6,421 nucleotides of DNA, taken from Chitinophagaceae bacterium. Its GTDB lineage: Bacteria > Bacteroidota > Bacteroidia > Chitinophagales > Chitinophagaceae. Under the pieces are notes generated by a model that was not told where the DNA came from, did no database searches, and saw nothing but the letters and a program-made list of their open reading frames with translations. Of the stretch, positions 1 through 6,240 are shown one piece after another (the first letter of the stretch is position 1; each line of letters opens with the position of its first letter). The position numbers and the translations under genes are program-made. The stretch lies in NCBI GenBank assembly GCA_020853515.1, contig JADYYU010000210.1, positions 1-6,421 of the forward strand, read 5' to 3'.

Positions 1-994
1 CAAGATAGTCAATGCAGCGACCGATTATGCAGGGGTAGGCTGGATATTGGGAGAAAACTGGCGTCCTTACCAACGCAAAACTTTTGTAACCCCACCTTTT
101 GCCGGCTTTATTTCCGGACATTCAACTTACTCCAGAACCGCTGCTGAAGTGCTGACTTCGCTTACGGGAAGCCCTTATTTTCCGGGTGGATTGTTTGAAG
201 AAGAGGTAGCAGCCAATAATGGATTTTTAGTTTTTGAGCAAGGACCTGAGCAAAATATCAAAATGCAATGGGCCAGTTATTATGATGCTTCCAATCAGGC
301 CAGTTTAAGCCGCATCTGGGGAGGCATCCATCCGCCGTTTGATGATATGCCAGGCAGACTGATCGGACGTGAAGTGGGCAATGCTGCTTTTAATAAAGCA
401 AAATTGTACTTTGGTGCCACGCCATTGCCTGTGACGCTACTCGCTCTCAATGCATATGACCAGCAGTGCCACGTGAATATAGAATGGCAGACTGCACTCG
501 AAACCAATGTGGAGTCGTATTCCATTTTTGCTATGCAGGATGGATCTAAAGCTATGCGGCTGGTTGCTGACATTGCAGTGTCAAATGGAGGGGCAGATCT
601 GCATAATTATCGGGTTGAAGACAACGCCGTGTACCAGAGTGCCACTTATTATTTGATTGAAAACGACCAGGATGGTCAACACCGTGTCATTGGCCATGCA
701 CAACATGTACGAAAAGATTGCGGTGCCATTACCGATGAAAGCAGCGTGCAGGTATATCCCAATCCCACAGAAGATTATCTGAACATACTTATTCATAGTG
801 CGAATATTAACGAATCAGCGCATGTTGAGTTAATTGATGTAATGGGTCGGCCGGTCATCAGCCTGCAAACTGACTTATTTTCCGGAAATCACCAGCAGCA
901 ATTAGATAGCAGGCAATTGCCGGCGGGAACTTATTTGCTGCAGGTTACCCTGGAAAACGGCGAGCACTTTGCTAAAAAAATATTTAAGAAGTAA
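1..994 (+). CDS. Secreted vanadium-dependent haloperoxidase / PAP2-type phosphatase-like protein with type IX secretion sorting domain (3' part only)
   Basis: The frame is open to the left edge (first whole codon at base 2), so the start lies upstream; 330 residues are visible, ending at TAA 992-994. A TTG at 47 lies inside the conserved domain and is not a real start. Numbering from base 2, residues 1 to about 135 match the C-terminal half of vanadium haloperoxidases: SGHST at 38-42 and SRIWGGIH at 103-110. The R-x5-H spacing (R104, H110) matches the vanadate-binding Arg and the catalytic His of this family, and S38-G39-H40 matches its Ser-Gly-His. The earlier Lys/Arg-Pro motif must lie outside the window. 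Residues from about 142 to 245 (PLPVTLLALNA onward) form the beta-sandwich domain common before sorting signals in Bacteroidota. Residues about 249-330, beginning VQVYPNPTEDYL and ending KKIFKK, are a type A T9SS sorting domain, so the product is probably exported across the outer membrane and processed. Halide oxidation versus phosphatase activity cannot be decided from sequence. Confidence 0.88.
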   Translation, partial: KIVNAATDYAGVGWILGENWRPYQRKTFVTPPFAGFISGHSTYSRTAAEVLTSLTGSPYFPGGLFEEEVAANNGFLVFEQGPEQNIKMQWASYYDASNQASLSRIWGGIHPPFDDMPGRLIGREVGNAAFNKAKLYFGATPLPVTLLALNAYDQQCHVNIEWQTALETNVESYSIFAMQDGSKAMRLVADIAVSNGGADLHNYRVEDNAVYQSATYYLIENDQDGQHRVIGHAQHVRKDCGAITDESSVQVYPNPTEDYLNILIHSANINESAHVELIDVMGRPVISLQTDLFSGNHQQQLDSRQLPAGTYLLQVTLENGEHFAKKIFKK

Positions 995-1112
995 GCTTCG
1001 TTGTTGAAGCTGCAGGGTTTGGAATTCTGCCAGCTTACAAAAGGCTAAGTTTGGTAGAGTAACGAAACATTCGCCTGTATTACACAGCTTGAAGCATCGT
1101 TATATCAAGCCA

Positions 1113-1139
1113 TTTTGCCGGAAGATCACTCCGGTAAAA
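1113..1139. terminator. Inverted repeat just downstream of dnaJ, possible transcription end in a convergent gap
   Basis: The gap between the convergent haloperoxidase and dnaJ genes contains TTTTGCCGGA (1113-1122) and TCCGGTAAAA (1130-1139), complementary over 10 positions except one G-T pair, with a 7-base loop. It begins 7 bases past the dnaJ stop codon. Two smaller inverted repeats lie nearby: GCTTGA/TCAAGC (1087-1092 / 1105-1110) and AGCTTC/GAAGCT (994-999 / 1006-1011, overlapping the haloperoxidase stop). None is followed by a clear T-run on either strand, so intrinsic termination is only a guess based on position and pairing. Confidence 0.3.
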
Positions 1140-1145
1140 ATTCTG

Positions 1146-2288
1146 CTAGCTGAATGCTTCCCTTATCTTGTCAAAAAAGCTTTTGTCTGTTTTGCTCACA
1201 TCCGGTTTGAAATTGGGAGATTCCCGCAGTTTGTCAAGGACTTTCTTTTCTTCACTGCTCAGATTTTGCGGGGTCCACACATTGACATTGATGAGCTGAT
1301 CGCCTTTTTCGTAACTGTTGATACTTGGAAAACCTTTGCCTTTCAAACGCAGTATTTTTCCTGCCTGGGTGCCTGCCGGTATTTTTATTTTAGCCTTGCC
1401 TGTAATGGTAGGTACTTCTGCTTCCAGTCCCATCACCACGTCGGGGAAAGACAGGTTGAGTTCGTACAAAACATTGAGACCTTCGCGCATCAGTTCGGTA
1501 TGTTTTTCTTCTTCAATCACAACAAGCAGGTCGCCGGATTGTCCGTTGCGTTCGCCTGCATTGCCTTTTCCATTAACGCTCAGTTGCATACCTTCCTGCA
1601 CGCCCGCGGGTATGTCAAGGCTGATGGTGTCTTCGCCGTACACACGCCCTTCGCCCTTACAGGGTGTACATTTATTGAGTATTTGTGTGCCGTCGCCGTT
1701 GCAGGCCGGGCAGGTTGTTACGGTTTGCATTTGCCCGAGGAAAGTATTCTGTACGCGTCTTACCTGACCACTGCCATTGCAGGTACTGCAATTCTGTACA
1801 GACGATTTATCGCGTGCACCGGCCCCGGCACAGGTTTCGCAACGTACATATTTTTTTACCTTAATGGTTTTGTGAGTGCCTTTTAAGATCTCTTCATAAT
1901 TGAGTTTCACTTTCACGCGGAGATTTGAACCGCGGTTGCCACCTCTTCGGCCGCCACTACTTCTGCCGCCGCCACCAAAAAAACTTTCACCGAATACGTC
2001 GCCAAAATTTTCAAAGATGTCTTCCATACGCATGCCACCAAAACCACTGCCACCACCGGCAGCGCCGCTTACACCGGCATGTCCGTATTGATCGTAGCGT
2101 TGTTTTTTATCTGCGTTGCTCAGTATTTCGTAAGCTTCGGCGGCCGCCTTAAATTTCTCCTCGGCTTCTTTGTCTCCCGGATTTTTGTCGGGATGGTACT
2201 GCATAGCCACTTTCCTGTAGGCCTTTTTTATTTCATCTGCTGAGGCATTTTTCTGAACACCCAGTATTTCGTAAAAATCTCTTTTCAT
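1146..2288 (-). CDS. dnaJ: Chaperone protein DnaJ (Hsp40, class I/type A)
   Basis: This is the J-domain cochaperone that delivers unfolded clients to DnaK and stimulates its ATPase in the cytoplasm. The 380-residue length is close to the E. coli protein (376). Domains in order: J domain at 1-70 with the essential HPD at 32-34; a Gly/Phe-rich linker at about 74-122 with a MEDIFENF motif; a zinc-binding region with all four CxxCxGxG motifs (C150-G157, C167-G174, C193-G200, C207-G214); then the substrate-binding C-terminal beta domains, including [17 protein letters not shown] and LKGKGFP. The four intact zinc motifs make this true DnaJ rather than CbpA or another truncated J protein. ATG at 2288 starts directly at the J domain. 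It lies 28 bases after the grpE stop with no promoter seen between, so the two are almost certainly co-transcribed. Confidence 0.98.
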   Translation of the reverse strand: MKRDFYEILGVQKNASADEIKKAYRKVAMQYHPDKNPGDKEAEEKFKAAAEAYEILSNADKKQRYDQYGHAGVSGAAGGGSGFGGMRMEDIFENFGDVFGESFFGGGGRSSGGRRGGNRGSNLRVKVKLNYEEILKGTHKTIKVKKYVRCETCAGAGARDKSSVQNCSTCNGSGQVRRVQNTFLGQMQTVTTCPACNGDGTQILNKCTPCKGEGRVYGEDTISLDIPAGVQEGMQLSVNGKGNAGERNGQSGDLLVVIEEEKHTELMREGLNVLYELNLSFPDVVMGLEAEVPTITGKAKIKIPAGTQAGKILRLKGKGFPSINSYEKGDQLINVNVWTPQNLSSEEKKVLDKLRESPNFKPDVSKTDKSFFDKIREAFS

Positions 2289-2316
2289 GTTTTCTCTAAA
2301 TTTCGCGTGTGCTAAG

Positions 2317-2907
2317 TTATGCGTCTTTCATTTTTCCGATCACTAACTTGGCATGCCTGATGAGTTTATCATTCAGCAAATAACCTTTTTGTAGTTCATC
2401 GATCACTTTACCTTCCATTTTCTTTGAAGGGGCGGGTATTTCCGTAACTGCTTCGTGTTTTTCAACATCAAAAGCCTCGCCGATGCTATCAAAAGATTTT
2501 AATCCTTTCTGATGAAGGGTATTTTTAAGTTTATTAAACACCAGTTGCATTCCTTCTTTCAGGGCATCAATGTCAGTAGCGGTAGCCATTTGTTTTTCAG
2601 CACGTTCACTGTCATCAATCACGTCCAGCAGACTCATCATCACGTCTTTACCGGCAGTCTGAATGGTTTCCATTTTCTCCTTGAAAGAACGTTTTTTATA
2701 ATTATCAAATTCTGCCACCAAACGAACATATTTGTCCTTCCAGGATGCGACTTCCTGCTGCCATTTCTGAAGCTCACTTTCTTCGGTCATATTTTCACCT
2801 GTCTGTGCTTCATCTGTCACATTTTCATTTTCATTGGCATGGTTGAATATTGCGTCAACAGGGTCAGGAGCGCTATTGTCTATGATTTCATTGCTATTGT
2901 CGGCCAT
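2317..2907 (-). CDS. grpE: Nucleotide exchange factor GrpE
   Basis: GrpE releases ADP from DnaK and so resets the DnaK-DnaJ chaperone cycle. The 196-residue product has the family layout. An acidic, Asn/Glu-rich, low-complexity N terminus (about 1-42) comes first. Next is a long dimerising helix starting near ELQKWQQEV, with the conserved [10 protein letters not shown] at 64-73 and [20 protein letters not shown] at 84-103. The C-terminal beta domain carries the signature FDVEKHEAV (146-154) and [18 protein letters not shown] (175-192). ATG at 2907 is chosen because it gives a normal full-length protein and sits about 20 bases downstream of a good Bacteroidota promoter; the leader is A-rich without a Shine-Dalgarno sequence. 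It is the first gene of the grpE-dnaJ operon. dnaK and hrcA are not adjacent. Confidence 0.98.
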   Translation of the reverse strand: MADNSNEIIDNSAPDPVDAIFNHANENENVTDEAQTGENMTEESELQKWQQEVASWKDKYVRLVAEFDNYKKRSFKEKMETIQTAGKDVMMSLLDVIDDSERAEKQMATATDIDALKEGMQLVFNKLKNTLHQKGLKSFDSIGEAFDVEKHEAVTEIPAPSKKMEGKVIDELQKGYLLNDKLIRHAKLVIGKMKDA

Positions 2908-2927
2908 ATTGCTTATTTTTTTGTTTG

Positions 2928-2957
2928 CAAATGTACATTAGTCAATTATTTTGCCAA
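2928..2957 (-). promoter_or_regulatory. Bacteroidota-type housekeeping promoter of grpE-dnaJ
   Basis: On the minus strand TACATTTG (2935-2928) matches the Bacteroidota -7 consensus TAnnTTTG at every fixed base. A TTG (2957-2955) stands exactly 19 bases upstream, as expected for the -33 element recognised by the primary sigma factor of this phylum. Transcription would start near 2921, giving a leader of roughly 15 bases before the grpE ATG at 2907. No CIRCE repeat (HrcA operator) lies around it, so HrcA control is not indicated. The rest of the 210-base gap up to the lipoprotein gene shows no further gene. Confidence 0.72.
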
Positions 2958-3117
2958 TCATACAGATTAGGACATATTGACGGACGAATTTTTAACTCGG
3001 CAACAGGTTGGGGTGCCATATAGCCATATCCACGGCAATGGATGACCGATCTACGCCTGCTCTGAAATTTAGAAACCGGGCAATGCCGATCAATTGCGGG
3101 CGAATAATGATTATTAT

Positions 3118-3624
3118 TTAGCCGCCGTTTTCGCCTTTTACAAAATAGTAAGATCCTTTGCGGATATAGAAATTATCGTCGCCTTTGTCGCCCTGATAAA
3201 ATTTAAAATTTTGTTTCGGGCGATCGTCGTAGAGCAAAGATAGGTTCCCGTTTTCGAGCTTGAAGGTTCCGGTTAGTAATTCGTCTTTGGCGAGATTTTC
3301 ATTATAGTCATTAAATTCAAATCTGCCATCCCGCATAAATTTAATGTTGGTGGTGGCTGCGTGAGGCACAAACCAGTTGCCAATCAGGTTTTCAATATCC
3401 GAAAGCGGATTTGTGCCTTTAGTTGCTGTTTTAGAAACCGAAGCTTCCGGTGGGGTTAAGACTACAGCAGATGTTTGCTCCTTTTGTTCAAGTTCTTTTT
3501 CCTTCAGCGCCAGTTCTTTTTCTTTTAATTCCAGTTCTTTTTGTTTAGTGTCATCTGCATTGTTGCAATTGCAAAGCAATGCAAGAAGCAGAATACAGAG
3601 CAGTGAGCGTAGCTGAAAAATCAT
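3118..3624 (-). CDS. Putative lipoprotein with heptad-repeat coiled coil and lipocalin-like C-terminal domain
   Basis: The function is unknown. The 168-residue product starts with a short basic, hydrophobic signal-like segment (residues 1-17) followed by C18 and C20 and a polar Asn/Asp stretch. This resembles Bacteroidota lipoprotein leaders, but the residues before either Cys are a poor lipobox (ALLC, LCNC), so lipidation is inferred. Residues about 27-50 are a charged Lys/Glu/Leu coiled coil built of seven-residue repeats (KEKELAL, KEKELEQ). A linker rich in Thr, Ser and Pro follows. Residues about 76-164 (IENLIGNWFVP, IKFMRDGRFEFNDYN, LLTGTFKLENGNLSLLYDDRP, YYFVKG) read as successive beta strands, like small lipocalin-like domains that begin with GxW. 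The neighbours are separated by 86 and 210 bases, so it is probably transcribed alone. ATG at 3624 is the only start that includes the leader. Confidence 0.72.
   Translation of the reverse strand: MIFQLRSLLCILLLALLCNCNNADDTKQKELELKEKELALKEKELEQKEQTSAVVLTPPEASVSKTATKGTNPLSDIENLIGNWFVPHAATTNIKFMRDGRFEFNDYNENLAKDELLTGTFKLENGNLSLLYDDRPKQNFKFYQGDKGDDNFYIRKGSYYFVKGENGG
3491..3542. repeat. 21-bp tandem repeat encoding the coiled-coil heptads of the lipoprotein
   Basis: AGTTCTTTTT occurs at 3491-3500, 3512-3521 and 3533-3542, an exact period of 21 bases, and the intervening bases are partly conserved. Twenty-one bases equal seven codons, so each unit encodes one coiled-coil heptad of the overlapping minus-strand lipoprotein gene. 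Changes in copy number would keep the reading frame and alter the coiled-coil length in heptad steps. Confidence 0.75.
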
Positions 3625-3668
3625 AGTTGAAAATATTTTTAATACTGCAAGATACTATCATTTTAAAC

Positions 3669-3684
3669 AAGGTTCTGCCACCTT
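3669..3684 (-). terminator. Short hairpin downstream of the radical SAM gene, candidate terminator
   Basis: AAGGT (3669-3673) and ACCTT (3680-3684) form a perfect 5-bp stem with a 6-base loop in the gap between the radical SAM stop and the lipoprotein start. On the minus strand it lies 27 bases past the radical SAM stop and is preceded by A bases and followed by GTTT. On the plus strand it is followed by TTT. The stem is short, so this is a weak call resting mainly on position. Confidence 0.33.
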
Positions 3685-3710
3685 TTTGATGGAAGTAAAA
3701 TATTAAAAAA

Positions 3711-5036
3711 TCACACTGTTTTATGGGTCATATCGATCGGATAATTGTGACGCATACGTTTGGTCATATAAAAGCTGTTCATAGCTACCGAAAGTAGAAT
3801 AGCACCAGGCCTGAGTTTAAAAATACAACGTAAGATCCTTTTCATGCTGTAGAGGAAGGAAAATGTGCGCTTCCACAAATTTCTGTGCGACCTGAGTAAC
3901 TCTTCGGGGCTGATCTCCTGGGGTTTGAATGCTACATTATAACCATTGTAGAATTGCCAGCCCCGGTCTTCCAGAATACGGTCGTTCATCTTCAGATTTT
4001 TGTAGATGGGAGTGCCTCGGAAGGGTGTCATAATACTCAGAAACGGCACGTCTATGCCTATCTCCATAATACGGTCAGACATTTCTTCAATACTGTCGCA
4101 GGTGTCATGATCAAAACCTGCGATAAAGCCTGCCATCACCGCAATGCCGCGTTTGTGAATGGCAGCTACCGCCGTCTTGTAATTTTCTATTTTATTTTGC
4201 TTTTTATTGGCGTCTGCCAAAGAATTTTTACCAAAAGATTCTATACCCAGAAAAACTCCGATGCAACCGGAATCCCTCATCAGGTCAAGCAACTTGTCGT
4301 CTTTGGCAATGTCGAGACTGGCCTGTGTCAGCCACCATTTTTTCAGGGGTTTCATTTCAGTGAGTAAAGCTGTAATATACTTACGGTCGATGGTTAAATT
4401 GTCGTCCCAGAACCATACTACTTTCCGTTGCCACCAATATTTAAAATGGTCATAAGAGGCGTCCTGTATGACATCCTTCACAGGTCGCAGACGAAACCCG
4501 GGATTTAAAGTAGGCACAGTGCAGAATGAGCAGGTGAAGGGACAACCTCGGGTGGCCTGAATTACTTTTTTTACAAAAAATTTATCTGACAGCAGGTCAA
4601 AGCGGGGCGTGGGAATATTTTTAAGGTCGGTAGCAATGCCCTGATACACAGGTTTTAATTTTCCGTTACTAAAATCGAGTATTATTTGCTCCCAGACAGA
4701 TTCTGCTTCACCGGTGGCGATCGCATCAAAATGCCGGAGTGACTCCTCCGTATTAAAAGTGACATGAGGCCCGCCTGCTATAACGGTTTTTCCCATTTGC
4801 CTGAAGGTTGCGGCCATTTTAAATGCAGCAGGTGCAAAGCCGCTGAAAAATGAGATCGCAATCAGGTCGGCATCTGTATGATAATCAATTTTGTCTACCT
4901 GCTGATGAAAAACACGAACCCGGTGTTCAGCGGGAGTCAGTGCTGCGAGATGGATGCCGGTAATGGGCGGTACAAAATCTTTTTCATGTCCGAATTCATA
5001 CCTTTTCAGATAAGAAATAATAATGTCGATCTTCAT
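3711..5036 (-). CDS. B12-binding-domain radical SAM protein, substrate unknown
   Basis: The 441-residue product has the two-domain layout of cobalamin-dependent-type radical SAM enzymes. Residues about 1-135 form a Rossmann-like B12-binding-type domain (DLIAISFFSG at 57-66, VIAGGPHVTFNTEES at 85-99, ATGEAE at 107-112). No DxHxxG motif is visible, so any cobalamin would lack the usual lower His ligand; loss of that motif is common in this group. The radical SAM core follows, with the 4Fe-4S cluster motif RGCPFTCSFC (C165, C169, C172) and core segments WFWDDNLT (208-215), GIESFG (264-269) and MAGFIAGFDHD (301-311). The C-terminal ~70 residues are basic and hydrophobic, resembling the DUF4070-type tail of these enzymes. 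Related proteins act in hopanoid or other lipid and natural-product modification, but no pathway partner lies beside it, so the substrate cannot be named. ATG at 5036 begins with the typical MKIDIIISY strand. It appears monocistronic (gaps of 86 and 207 bases). Confidence 0.9.
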   Translation of the reverse strand: MKIDIIISYLKRYEFGHEKDFVPPITGIHLAALTPAEHRVRVFHQQVDKIDYHTDADLIAISFFSGFAPAAFKMAATFRQMGKTVIAGGPHVTFNTEESLRHFDAIATGEAESVWEQIILDFSNGKLKPVYQGIATDLKNIPTPRFDLLSDKFFVKKVIQATRGCPFTCSFCTVPTLNPGFRLRPVKDVIQDASYDHFKYWWQRKVVWFWDDNLTIDRKYITALLTEMKPLKKWWLTQASLDIAKDDKLLDLMRDSGCIGVFLGIESFGKNSLADANKKQNKIENYKTAVAAIHKRGIAVMAGFIAGFDHDTCDSIEEMSDRIMEIGIDVPFLSIMTPFRGTPIYKNLKMNDRILEDRGWQFYNGYNVAFKPQEISPEELLRSHRNLWKRTFSFLYSMKRILRCIFKLRPGAILLSVAMNSFYMTKRMRHNYPIDMTHKTV

Positions 5037-5243
5037 GTTATTTTTATTTTAGGTGTTACAGAATGAATGTGGTCTCTTGTCCTCGTTCGTGCAAAATAGG
5101 TTGTTTACAAACAGACCATACAGTTGGAATCTGAAGTAATTTTTCCCGTTTATCACTTATAGAATATCATAAGAAGCCAGTATAACCCGGGGCCCATTTC
5201 GCTCAGTATGTCATTAAAGTACAGACAGTAACCCGTAATGCTG

Positions 5244-5540
5244 CTACCGCTGCGATTTGATCAGTAATTCCAATGCCTTAATATGTTCATCAAAAGCCCG
5301 TGCTCCTTTTTTTGTGATATGATATGTTGTATTCGGTTTTCTTTCGATGAAGGATTTTTTTACTGCAATAAATGATTCCTTTTCCAGGCCTTTTAAGTGA
5401 CTTGCGAGATTGCCGTCTGTCAGTTCCAGATATTCTTTCAGTGCATTAAAGTCAAGTGTTTCGTTCACAGACAATACCGACATGATGCCAAGTCTGATCC
5501 GACTTTCAAAGGCCTTATGTAATCCCTGAATAGAAATCAT
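5244..5540 (-). CDS. Small winged-helix transcriptional regulator (MarR/ArsR-like fold, HTH_34-type)
   Basis: The 98-residue product is essentially one winged-helix DNA-binding domain. An N-terminal helix (FESRIRLGIMSVL, 11-23) is followed by the helix-turn-helix with a recognition helix around TDGNLASHLKGLEKE (41-55). A beta wing follows (FIAVKKSFIERKPNTTYHIT, 57-76), then GARAFDEHI and a terminal helix that probably dimerises. There is no effector domain and no metal-binding Cys cluster, which separates it from classical metal-sensing ArsR proteins. Its ATG overlaps the stop of the upstream membrane-protein gene by one base (TAATG on the minus strand), so the two are translationally coupled. 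It is the best candidate to bind the inverted-repeat cluster in front of the operon, giving autoregulation; the signal sensed is unknown. Confidence 0.88.
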   Translation of the reverse strand: MISIQGLHKAFESRIRLGIMSVLSVNETLDFNALKEYLELTDGNLASHLKGLEKESFIAVKKSFIERKPNTTYHITKKGARAFDEHIKALELLIKSQR

Positions 5541-6169
5541 TATTGCTTGTATCTAAAATGAATATAAAGTCCATATACGATATGAAGTACGCCAAATCCC
5601 AGTGCCCAGATAAGCAGTGCATAACTCAGCAGACAGGCACTTAGTAACCCAAGCGCGATCAGCATGATGCCGAGCAAATTTAATTCGGGAAAAGTGAAGC
5701 GTGACGCGTTGCACATACTGAAGCCATAGAAGATGAGTGACAGTGCAAACGAGTATGCAGGCAGACCGTTCACAAAAAAGATGATCATCAGCAATCCTCC
5801 GCTGATCAGTGGTAATGCCATGCTGCTCAGTAATCTGCGGGAAACCGGGCTCCATAATTTTTCACCTCGTTTTTGGGCATTTCTAAACGATAGTATTATT
5901 GCAGTACCGGCGGCCAATAATAACATCAGGAGAGCCGTCATTACAAGTCCATTCATTTCCGCAGTACCTGACGCCGATGCACCCATGTTTTGCATCATGC
6001 TTTCAGGATGAAGTTTCAGGATCTTCCATGCAATCAAAGAACCTGCAAGGGCGTAGATGCCGGCCATAACGGCTGCTTGCCCTGACAAAGCTAAAAATTT
6101 TGACGAACGCTCCATCATACTGCGAATAGCAGTGATGTCCGTGAGGTAATCATGTTCTTCTTTTATCAT
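5540..6169 (-). CDS. Six-helix integral membrane protein of unknown function, co-transcribed with the winged-helix regulator
   Basis: The 209-residue product begins with a charged cytoplasmic-type segment (MIKEEHDYLTDITAIRSMMERSSKF). About six hydrophobic spans follow, near residues 28-49, 74-94, 113-133, 136-153, 164-182 and 184-203. It ends in a short basic tail (HFRYKQ). No catalytic or transport motif is recognised. From memory, this N-terminal pattern followed directly by a small winged-helix regulator recurs in Bacteroidota genomes, so the pair is probably a functional unit, perhaps a membrane component whose amount is set by the regulator. ATG at 6169 starts the conserved charged segment; there is no Shine-Dalgarno sequence. 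Its stop overlaps the regulator start by one base. Regulation probably acts through the palindromic cluster 40 bases upstream. Confidence 0.82.
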   Translation of the reverse strand: MIKEEHDYLTDITAIRSMMERSSKFLALSGQAAVMAGIYALAGSLIAWKILKLHPESMMQNMGASASGTAEMNGLVMTALLMLLLAAGTAIILSFRNAQKRGEKLWSPVSRRLLSSMALPLISGGLLMIIFFVNGLPAYSFALSLIFYGFSMCNASRFTFPELNLLGIMLIALGLLSACLLSYALLIWALGFGVLHIVYGLYIHFRYKQ

Positions 6170-6208
6170 ATGAAGTTGTTTTATGAGTGCTGGTCTCTTT
6201 CTGAAATT

Positions 6209-6240
6209 TACTTTTTAAAAGTACTTTGAAATACAAAGTA
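6209..6240 (-). promoter_or_regulatory. Probable operator: two abutting inverted repeats of TACTTTK half-sites upstream of the membrane protein/regulator operon
   Basis: Four related half-sites occur in 32 bases. TACTTTT (6209-6215) and AAAAGTA (6217-6223) form a perfect 7-bp inverted repeat with a 1-base centre. TACTTTG (6222-6228) and CAAAGTA (6234-6240) form a second perfect 7-bp inverted repeat with a 5-base centre, and the two repeats share the TA at 6222-6223. The cluster ends 39 bases upstream of the ATG at 6169, a normal place for a repressor site at a promoter. Minus-strand matches to the Bacteroidota -7 element within or beside it are imperfect (TACTTTTA at 6223-6216, TAAATTTC at 6210-6203), so the exact promoter is not assigned. 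Binding by the operon's own winged-helix protein is an inference from position and symmetry. Confidence 0.6.

Noticed and set aside
1089..1886. A 265-codon open frame on the plus strand, antisense to dnaJ
   Set aside because: It lies opposite a complete, unmistakable dnaJ and its translation is rich in Phe, Cys and His with no recognisable domain, as expected of a shadow frame.
2307..2315. CIRCE-like half-site (TTAGCACAC on the minus strand) between grpE and dnaJ
   Set aside because: It matches eight of nine bases of one CIRCE arm, but the second arm (GAGTGCTAA) is absent at the required spacing and the site lies inside the operon, not at its promoter.
3039..3120. 27-codon plus-strand frame starting with ATG in the gap between grpE and the lipoprotein
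   Set aside because: It is short, has no promoter or recognisable features, ends in a run of Ile codons, and probably arose by chance.
5083..5098. Possible -7 element (TATTTTG on the minus strand) upstream of the radical SAM gene
   Set aside because: It is one base short of TAnnTTTG and no TTG lies at a suitable distance upstream.
5156..5173. CTTAT/ATAAG hairpin downstream of the winged-helix gene
   Set aside because: Only 5 AT-rich pairs, 70 bases past the stop and without a T-run, so there is too little support for a terminator.
5178..5194. GC-rich CCCGGGGCCC segment in the gap between the regulator and the radical SAM gene
   Set aside because: It contains overlapping palindromic hexamers but cannot form a hairpin with a loop, and nothing around it supports a site or a terminator.
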